Assembly (NCBI GenBank): GCA_019828545.1
Contig: JACVRA010000624.1
Location: 1-50,294 of the forward strand
Direction: 5' to 3'
From: Paracamarosporium sp. OC-R06-R3
Lineage: Eukaryota; Ascomycota; Dothideomycetes; Pleosporales; Didymosphaeriaceae
DNA: 50,294 nt
The notes beneath the pieces are model-generated. The model made no database searches, had not been told where the DNA came from, and saw nothing but the letters and a program-made list of their open reading frames with translations. Below, piece after piece: positions 42,901-50,294 of this stretch (position 1 is its first letter; the number at the start of each line of letters is the position of its first letter). A program made the translations under genes and the position numbers.

Positions 42901-43644
42901 GCGTTTCGTCTTACGCCTACTTCGCGAACGCTCTCACCGCCTTAAAACCGTCTTGTGCTCCTGCTATAAGTGAAGCTATCTGTCTCGGCTATGCGACTTC
43001 CGCAGGCATGGGTTCCGAATCTGTTATTCAGAATTCACGCGCTGCACTCCTGGACGCCATCGATGCTTGGCCTGCTCTCTCCAATGATGGAAATACCGAT
43101 ACATACAACTTGCTCGACATTATCAATTGTTTACTAGGACTTCTGAAACGCTCATTAGAAACAGAGAGAGTTTTACTACCGCTGCTAGAGGTTTTCGCCT
43201 TTTTGTTTGACATGCAAGTTATGCATCGTCTTCTAGAGACGTCTTTCAAGTAAGTCCCACTGAAAATAATTGGTGACAATGTTGACTGATTCACCCAGCT
43301 TTCGCGCCGTCCTCTCCTACACGCAAAAAGCGCACTTCAAATCCACCCACATGCAGAAGCTGCATCTTGCCCTGGATGTGTACCGCGGCCTAGGCACTAT
43401 TGCGGCGACGCGAGCAGACACGATCACAAAAGTGACTAGCATGCTGCTGCACCCTTTTCCGAAGGTAGGGACTTGATCTAAGTCTAAGAAATGTATACTC
43501 ACAAAGAGGTAGATTCGCATTGCGGCCGCGGAAACTTTGTGGCTACTGACCAGCGAGGAAAGCCTTAAGAGACAAGACTGGAGCCTACCTCCAAAGAGCT
43601 TGAAACCCGTCGTCGATAGTATCAGATCTACTTTGGCTACTTAA
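39974..43644 (+). CDS. Tubulin-folding cofactor D (TBCD; Alp1/Cin1 homologue)
   Basis: Exons 39974-40138, 40188-43249, 43299-43464 and 43513-43644 (introns 49, 49 and 48 nt) give 1174 residues, the usual length. I chose the ATG beginning MDTAEDDDLKLLRAS, the first in-frame one. Family signatures include IPWTERYVLLLWLSHLMLAP, SICFRGLGSASKERNAAAHL, DGDSPVRYAASKALS and YWQGPKRNLSGVDALRWHGL, followed by TLTLSHLLYRR and GTNVRDAACFGIWALSRRYT. The C-terminal domain includes LHDIYWEALFDNLLGW-type helices and HLALDVYRGLGTIAATRADT. The protein is a HEAT/armadillo-type helical solenoid. It binds beta-tubulin and, with cofactors C and E, assembles alpha-beta tubulin heterodimers in the cytoplasm. Sharing a promoter with POLD3 would couple it to the cell cycle (inference). 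Confidence 0.96.
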
Positions 43645-46077
43645 TCTGTGACGAGTGGAAGTGTGCAAGTCACATCCAATTAGGCTGTTTTTTTCTTCTG
43701 CAAACCACCAAATCTTGCACACAACAAATCCTTGACACAGCTTCAGTATGATTACGAGTGATAATTGTTCTTCGACTGGTGTTGGTGCAGTGTTTAAAGC
43801 ATGGGGCTAGCAACACCCCTTTACCCTACATTTGACAGGATACGTAAGTGGACAACTTTACTCGAACTTATCGTATGCTGTCACCTCTTTGATCTAAAGA
43901 AGATGCCACAATGGGAAGCATTGTATTACTGTCGATTATAGACGCCTTTCTGCCCCGAATGCACATCTACATCTAAACGTAACTTAGCTACACCACGCCT
44001 GCTTCAATTGAAGTATGTTTCCCATTATCGCACTTGTTCCAATCGTGTATCGGACGGATTTGCGGTGCTATAATCGTATACCTCATACTGCTACTTATCA
44101 TCGTCGTGATCTACAAGCTGTTAAGCGACGTATAGAGGGATATGATTATGATTTGCATCAAATCGTGTAGCAATACCTATCATAGTCTCACATAGTCGAC
44201 TGTGGCTACTAAGTTATCTTTTGTGTTTGCCTTAGAAGCGATATCACAGAGAATCTCACTATATGTAGTTGAAGACACCGGTAAAGGTGGCCATACACAA
44301 TAGGGTACTCTAGAGTGAACTTACACGTATAGAGTGTAGACGCATTTGCCTGTATCATATTTGGTCACTAAATTCATATCTCTCTTTTCGTGATTGGTCG
44401 GGATTGCGTGTCACTAGATCCATCGCCGTATTGCCTGTTCCATGCGAAGGGCGACGCCCTGAAACCGCCCTTCCCCCCTCATCCGCCCTGCCTATGCACG
44501 ACCCTTCGTATATACTGATTGAGAACAATCGCCCTTGGTTTTATCTGCTGCCGTTAAAATCAATGCCTAAGCTAGTAATTCATGAGAAGTGTCGACTCCT
44601 GCCGCCCTCAACGCCCTTTACCTCTCACTCATCGGATCCAGAACCAGCAGGTCAGTATGAGCAGGCCGCCCTCAGCGATATTCGTGCTTCTCTTCTGTAC
44701 TCCACGTGCTCAGAGAACACACGCAAATCGGCGATTAAACAAGAAAGTTGATTACAAACACTGTTCCTCATCGTTTGCAATCTACATACCCGAACAAAGA
44801 ACTCGAAATGCGGTTGCACCCACTGTTCTTCCCTGTACTAACAAAGAAGAGTGTGGAAATGTGGATCATGGACGCCCTTCGCCCTTCGCCCTTCGCCCTT
44901 GATCTACCTGCCCGAAGTAGGAACGCCGTGTGTAGGTTGATGATTCATGTGGCCCTACAGCGCCTGCGCAATCTACCTATATAGGGATATTTGGGTAGGC
45001 GTCGATTGCTGGTGCCCTTTGTTCTCACACATCTCAAGGCCGTGTTAAGTGTGCAAGACCATTGCGAAGGGGGATGAAGAAATTTTGCACCGACGCACGT
45101 GGCCTTTGATGAAAGAATGTACGACATAGCTGCCGAACTCATGAGGAACCGTACAATACACGTGCCTGCAATATCTTAACACGTCATCTCAGGGTAAACT
45201 TAATAATCTTAGAATATTTAGACACCACCAGCGTATGCCCACGCGTTTCTGTCCGTCCACACCCCCAGAACCACCTGCTCCTCTCTTACCGTAGCACAAC
45301 CGCCTCTTAATAAGACGCTCCATGCATCCTGACATGTTATAGAATATAAGGTGATGGGAGGGTGCAAGTGAAAAGCACTGGCCGATGGTACACTGTGGAA
45401 CAAATGCTTTCATTTCTACAAGCCGTGACTGTGGGTCGTTGGTACAGTGGGCCGTGATGCGTCAGTGATTTGCATCTCATTAACAGCATTGAGTGAACGA
45501 GGAACTAGCAATGTACGAAATCGTATGGTACTGTAAGAACAATACACTTGACAAAGGCATATGTTATCAAATCTACTAACTAGATCACTTTCAGTCTGAA
45601 TGACTCCTGTGGGTGTGGTACACCCTGGGCTAACTCATTGCAATATAGACTCGTAAAGTGTCTGCAAGATCTATATAGAATTGGTGCGCGCAATCACCGC
45701 ACTCAGTTGGGAATAAAGGTATCCTCTAAACTAGACATAAATGCCGTGGAGCTAGCTAGACAGACAGAATTTCGAGTACTGTCGGCCTGGTCACTGCCTG
45801 GTCACTGCCTCTTCCGTGGTAACACAGGGACTCAATCTGCCCTTGTACTGTAAGCACGATACCCGCTCTGTTGTTCCTGAAGGCCCGCTCGCGTAAACGC
45901 CGTCAGTCCGTGAGCCATTATGCCTTGCTGCTGCTGCTGCTCCCCAGCTGCTCAAACCGATACTTGTGGGTTTACAAGAGAGGCGAATGCGTGCCGATCG
46001 AAAATGCACATTCTTTAACGAGAAAAACTATTCGACTGCGCCTAGCTCTTCACTACTACAGCGAGCTGGGCCAGGCT
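43645..46077. other. Long intergenic region, no supported gene
   Basis: About 2.4 kb between TBCD and the TFIIA subunit gene, whose 3' ends face each other. It contains a perfect CGCCCTT heptamer repeat (44873-44900) and otherwise AT-neutral sequence with short random frames. No RNA gene or element recognised. Confidence 0.5.
44873..44900. repeat. CGCCCTT heptamer repeat (4 copies)
   Basis: Four perfect tandem copies of CGCCCTT. Related CGCCCTGAAACCGCCCTTCC sequence occurs about 420 bp upstream (44455-44475), together with other scattered CGCCC motifs. Confidence 0.95.
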
Positions 46078-46522
46078 CTATGCTTCGCCGGGACGCTTCG
46101 TGTTGCAGCTTACGATCTTGACACGATCTGCGTGGACCTGGCTGTTGTTGTCCAGCTTGAAGTTGATATCTTTAATGATGAATGTCCAGACGTCGTCGCA
46201 GAAGCGGTAGGTATCGAGGTGACCCTGCGGCAGGTCAGTCAGTGCATCACGGGGGCAACACGCTGCCCGCTACCAACCTTGAACGTCAAGCGCGCCTTGA
46301 CCTTGTCGGCGAGCACGTCGGCAACAGCCTTGTCGAAGTTTGCAAGGATCCTCATGGCGAGCTGCGGCTCTATTCGGCGCTCGGTGATCAGCGTGTCCAG
46401 CGTGTCTGTGAGGGCACCACCGACACTGCGCTTGTTAGTCCAAGCACCCAGCTACAGGCAGCGGAGAGGGCACACCTGCTTCGGCGGTACAGCTCGTAGT
46501 ATTTGGACGCCTCGGTGGCCAT
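46078..46522 (-). CDS. TOA2: TFIIA small (gamma) subunit
   Basis: Three exons, minus strand: 46522-46476, 46425-46278 and 46224-46078 (introns 50 and 53 nt), 342 nt, 113 residues. The protein begins [20 protein letters not shown]. It continues [20 protein letters not shown] and [20 protein letters not shown], the N-terminal four-helix-bundle part, and then [19 protein letters not shown] and [20 protein letters not shown], the beta-barrel part, ending CNTKRPGEA. Order, length and key residues match TOA2/GTF2A2. TFIIA stabilises TBP on the TATA element during RNA polymerase II initiation. It is head-to-head with the V-ATPase c'' gene across 230 bp. Confidence 0.95.
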
Positions 46523-46752
46523 GTCGACGGGTAGTATTTCGAGCGGTCAGCGGCCGTTGCGGTGTTGGAGTCGAGGCGGCGCAACTGGAGGGACAGCCAA
46601 GGGCGGGCGGGTGACTAAGCACTGTTAATCAGCGGCTAGCTCCGCAGCACCATCATCGCCAGCTTCGAGTGCTCCATCACCAGCCAGAGGAGCTCCATTT
46701 CGCCCGCGCATTCCCATCTACCCCGCTGCTCTGCTTTCCGCTCCCCGCTCCC
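46523..46752. promoter_or_regulatory. Shared TOA2/VMA16 promoter
   Basis: 230 bp between the divergent start codons, rich in GC with CT-rich leader sequence (CTGCTCTGCTTTCCGCTCCC) just before the VMA16 ATG. No clear TATA element seen. Confidence 0.45.
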
Positions 46753-47549
46753 ATGTCTCTTACTTATGGCGCAGGCGGCGCCACTGCTGCCTTGGGCGTG
46801 GTCGGCCTGTGTAGGTGCATCATGGTGCAGCATCGCAGGCAATCACTGATGGCAAACAGACATGCTCTTCCAGGGTGAGGGAGAGGCCTTCAACGTACGC
46901 ACCGCCGTTTCCGACTCGATCCGCTGCCATAGCTGAATTCCTCCTAGGTCGGACAGTTTCTCGAGAGCGTATCTCCATACACATGGGCGAGCTTAGGCAT
47001 CGGCCTATGCATAGGTCTATCGGTCGTGGGGTCGGCCTGGTACGTTTTCTACGGCGTGAGGCCAGGAAAGGGCTAACGAGGGCAAGGGGAATCTTCACTA
47101 CTGGAGTATCCATCGTCGGAGGCGGTGTCAAGGCCCCGCGAATACGCACCAAGAACTTGATCTCCATTATCTTTTGCGAAGTCGTAGCCATCTACGGTGT
47201 CATCATGGCTATCATCTTCTCTTCGAAACTTCAAGGCGTCAGCGACTATGAAAAGCTATTTAGCCCGCGAAACTATTACACTGGGTACGCTCTGTTTTGG
47301 GCTGGTTTGACCGTGGGCATGTGCAACCTGATCTGCGGTGTGTCGGTTGGCATCAACGGAAGCAGCGCTGCGTTGGCGGATGCTGCAGACCCCTCCCTGT
47401 AAGAGAAACGCACATATCAAGTTGGTCCCATGCTAATACAAGATAGCTTTGTCAAAATTCTGGTCATCGAGATCTTCAGCTCTATTCTCGGTCTCTTCGG
47501 CTTGATTATCGGCCTTCTGGTACAGTCAAATGCACCGGAGTTTGAATGA
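46753..47549 (+). CDS. VMA16: V-type H+-ATPase proteolipid subunit c''
   Basis: Five exons: 46753-46810, 46860-46894, 46948-47039, 47087-47398 and 47447-47549 (introns 49, 53, 47 and 48 nt), 600 nt, 199 residues. Hydrophobic throughout. Segments include [20 protein letters not shown], then [20 protein letters not shown] and [21 protein letters not shown] loop with [11 protein letters not shown] is followed by [20 protein letters not shown] and a final span [20 protein letters not shown]. Glu93 in [11 protein letters not shown] is the essential proton-binding carboxylate. This subunit is part of the rotating c-ring of the Vo sector that acidifies vacuoles and endosomes. The yeast N-terminal extension is shorter here. 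Confidence 0.95.
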
Positions 47550-47877
47550 ACGGACAAGTGAAGGGATAGACATGAGCAAACTACGCTGGCCATGGGCCAA
47601 GGTTGTATAGCAACCGGAAGTCGAGATGGGTTATATGAGGATGCGTACCGCGAAGCATAAACACAGCCTCCGAGGCCATATGCCAGGACTTTTCAGATTC
47701 GCGCCGTGTATATAGTGAAAGAAGGGACTTGTACAATGCATGTAGTATGATTAGCAAATAAAGTTATCGGTCATTGCATCATCTCCCTCCATTAGTTAGA
47801 GGTGGTCCAAGCTCCTGCCTGCGGGACGTCTCCCGCATGCACGCCGCGCTAACATTCGGACACCACTTCTGACAAAC
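47550..47877. other. Intergenic spacer
   Basis: 328 bp between two same-strand genes, containing the VMA16 3' region (AATAAAG-like signal near 47757-47763) and the promoter of the molybdopterin gene. No gene seen. Confidence 0.5.
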
Positions 47878-50187
47878 ATGGCTGAGAATAGATTGAAAGT
47901 TGCAATACTCGTCGTTTCAGAGACCGCTTCTCAAGATGCCTCCACAGACAAGTGCATACCAGTTCTCCAAGGCGTATTCGCCGATCTTGGAAACGACCAA
48001 TGGGAGATCGCTTCGACCGAAATCGTCCCAGATAGCGTTCTGGAAATACAGAAGAGTATACGGACGTGGACCGATGGAGGTAATCCTGTTAACTTGATTA
48101 TTACTAGCGGAGGAACGGGTTTTGCGACCAAGGACGTCACGCCTGAGGTATGTTACGCCGAAATGTGCATAGGTGTGAACGCGCTGATGAAGTGTTAGGC
48201 GGTCGCTCCGCTTATAGATAGACATGCACCTGGTTTAGTGTAAGCAAGTTCTAGTTGTTCGAATTGAACAAGACGGGCTGATCTGGGATAGACATGGCAT
48301 GCTTGCCTCTTCGTTCGCTGTCACGCCTTGTACGTCTATCCTGAGATTATTTGTATCATAAAACTGATAAATAGTAGTTGCACTCATGGCCCGGCCAGTT
48401 GCGGGGGTAAGAAAGCAGACACTTATACTCACGCTACCTGGATCGCCGAAGGGAGCAAAAGAGAATCTGGAAGCTGTGCTCAAACTCTTGCCGCATGCTT
48501 GTGTTCAAGCGGCAGGTGCGGCATCGAGACCGCTGCACGTGGGTGGTGTGAAGAAGCTCGAAAAGGATGCAGGTATCTCGCATACGAGTTCTGCGACAGG
48601 TATGTGTCTCATTCAATGAGCGTACATGATTCTCTGTACTAAATCTGTTATGTCAGGAGCAACAAGTGGACACCACCACCATCACTCTCACAACCACTCC
48701 CACGGTCACGGAGGGCATACCGCCCCTAGAGCACACACCAATCCTGAAGATCGACCCCAGTCCAACGATCCCAGCGCCGGACCAACCCGCCGATACCGCT
48801 CGTCTCCGTATCCTATGCTCGCAGTAGACGAAGCGCTCAAGCTCATTGAAGAGCAAACTCCATCCCCGGTCGTTGAGAAAGTACCCATCGATATGTCCCT
48901 CGGCGGCTCGGTGCTAGCAGAAGATATCAAAGCCACGGAATCCGTTCCCGCATTCCGTGCTAGTATCGTAGATGGGTATGCCATTAGGATCCCCTCGTCA
49001 AGCAAGTTCACAAAGGGTATCTACCCTGTAGCTCTTGTTTCGCACGCTCAAGCTGGGGATGTTGAAGAGTTACAAGAGGGTCAAGTTGCTCGAATAACGA
49101 CTGGTGCTCCGCTCCCGCCTGGCGCAGATTCTGTGGTTATGGTTGAAGATACAATTCTGACTTCTCAGACCGAAGACGGAAAGGAAGAAAAGGAAATCGA
49201 GATCCTTACAGATGAGATTAAAGCGGGTGAAAACGTGCGAGAGGTTGGCAGCGATGTCAAAGAGGGAGACACCATTATGAAGAAGGGCGAAGGCATCACG
49301 GTCGTAGGCGGCGAATTCGGACTTCTTGCCTCGGTAGGAACGACAGAGGTATCAATCTACAAGCGCCCAGTCATTGGTGTACTGAGCACAGGAGACGAGA
49401 TCATACCGCACGATAGACCTGGCCCCCTGAGGCTAGGAGAAGTGCGCGATACAAATCGGCCCACGCTGCTTACCGCAGTGCGTAACCACAATTTCGAGGC
49501 CGTAGACTTGGGCATTGTGTCTGACAAGTACGTAAAACACTGTGTTTTTGCTCTCAATTCGACAAATGCGACATATGCAATAGCTGACGAAACCATAGAC
49601 CCGGTGCTCTCGAAGAAGCTCTCCGTTCCGCGCTCGCACGCGTCGACGTAATTATAACCAGTGGCGGCGTCTCCATGGGTGAACTAGACCTCCTCAAGCC
49701 CACCATCGAGCGCTCCCTCGGAGGTACGATCCATTTTGGCCGCGTTAACATGAAGCCCGGCAAACCCACCACATTTGCTACAGTCCCCACCAAGCACTCG
49801 TCTCCCACCGCTTCCCGTGTAACCAAGACCATCTTCTCCCTCCCCGGAAACCCCGCCTCTGCAGTGGTGACATTTCACCTTTTCGTTCTACCTTCACTGC
49901 ACAAGCAAGCTGGTATTGTGCCCGCGGGCTTGCCAAAAGTGAAGGTGGTGTTGGATGAGGATGTGCGCATGGATAGGGGCAGGCCGGAATACCACCGTGC
50001 AGTCGTGGCGGTGGCAAAGGATAGTGGACTAATCGCAAGCAGTACAGGAGGACAGCGGAGCAGTAGGATTGGGAGTTTTAAGGGGGCAAATGCATTGCTG
50101 TGTATGCCGGCTGGGGAGGGATCCGTAAAGAAAGGAGAAAAGGTGGATGCCTTGCTTATGGGGAAGATTGGAGAAATAGAGCGATGA
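47878..50187 (+). CDS. Molybdenum cofactor biosynthesis MogA-MoeA fusion (gephyrin/CnxE type)
   Basis: Six exons: 47878-48147, 48199-48239, 48292-48329, 48378-48599, 48657-49527 and 49599-50187, 2031 nt, 676 residues. The MogA-like domain comes first (about 1-190) with [19 protein letters not shown], followed by [12 protein letters not shown] and [21 protein letters not shown] His-rich linker follows, with 10 His in residues 196-211. The MoeA-like domain starts near 220, with [50 protein letters not shown] and [11 protein letters not shown]. Later it has [20 protein letters not shown] and the [13 protein letters not shown] and [19 protein letters not shown] blocks. The enzyme adenylates molybdopterin and inserts molybdate, giving the cofactor for nitrate reductase and related enzymes. 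The domain order is MogA first. The fourth exon has a tandem TAGTAG acceptor. Confidence 0.95.
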
Positions 50188-50294
50188 GGTGATAGGACGC
50201 ATATCTTCACAGGGTGCACACGGACATGTGGTGTGGTATGGTATAGAGTCAGCGTATACACACTAACGTGTTCCACCAGTCAGTGCTCAACACC
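50188..50294. other. 3' flank of the molybdopterin gene
   Basis: 107 bp to the window end, presumably 3' untranslated region; no further gene visible. Confidence 0.5.

Noticed and set aside
45871..46614. 247-residue plus-strand open frame over the TFIIA gene
   Set aside because: It is the antisense shadow of the three TOA2 exons, whose spliced product is a clear family match.

Overview
The window is nuclear DNA from a filamentous ascomycete (Pezizomycotina), most likely a Dothideomycete. Genes carry short introns of about 45-120 nt with GTRNGT donors, CTAAC-type branch points and YAG acceptors, and they code for typical fungal proteins. The first 1.6 kb is an extremely AT-rich, stop-riddled block that looks like a retroelement mutated by repeat-induced point mutation (RIP). 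I could not name a species.

Layout. 1-1.65 kb: RIP-like repeat block with a probable 3' LTR. 1.9-5.6 kb: F-box-like protein, a dead HET-protein tail and a small hypothetical gene. 6.0-8.0 kb: a 4-coumarate-CoA-ligase-like peroxisomal acyl-CoA ligase whose frame is broken in the middle. 9.8-11.6 kb: secreted, probably GPI-anchored GH79-type glycosidase. 13.4-20.2 kb: three conserved or hypothetical proteins, one a 1,370-residue disordered protein. 20.2-23.3 kb: gene-poor and repeat-bearing. 23.3-25.0 kb: divergent pair of respiratory-chain genes, ATP synthase subunit f and complex I NDUFS4. 25.6-26.8 kb: nuclear-type hypothetical protein with a fold-back repeat in its last intron. 29.5-30.4 kb: secreted SGNH/CE3-type esterase. 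32.5-35.3 kb: divergent pair of a conserved fungal protein and an FMN-binding Alr4036-type protein. 38.1-43.6 kb: divergent pair of DNA polymerase delta subunit 3 (9 exons) and tubulin-folding cofactor D, with two ACGCGT boxes between them. 46.1-47.5 kb: divergent pair of TFIIA small subunit and V-ATPase proteolipid c''. 47.9-50.2 kb: MogA-MoeA fusion for molybdenum cofactor synthesis (gephyrin/CnxE type).

The right half is thus core housekeeping organised mainly as head-to-head gene pairs with short shared promoters: 195, 230 and 243 bp, plus one wider 917-bp GC-rich one. The left half is accessory: RIP-like block, HET relic, interrupted ligase and secreted enzymes. I rebuilt exon structures by hand. 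Most give a complete frame whose total length is a multiple of three and match the family along their length; the exceptions are stated in the entries. I saw no rRNA, credible tRNA, CRISPR array or prophage. I also saw no convincing undescribed multi-gene system. The best leads are the broken ligase, the 22-bp perfect hairpin, the intronic fold-back, the duplicated ATP17 3' segment and the MCB-bearing POLD3/TBCD promoter.
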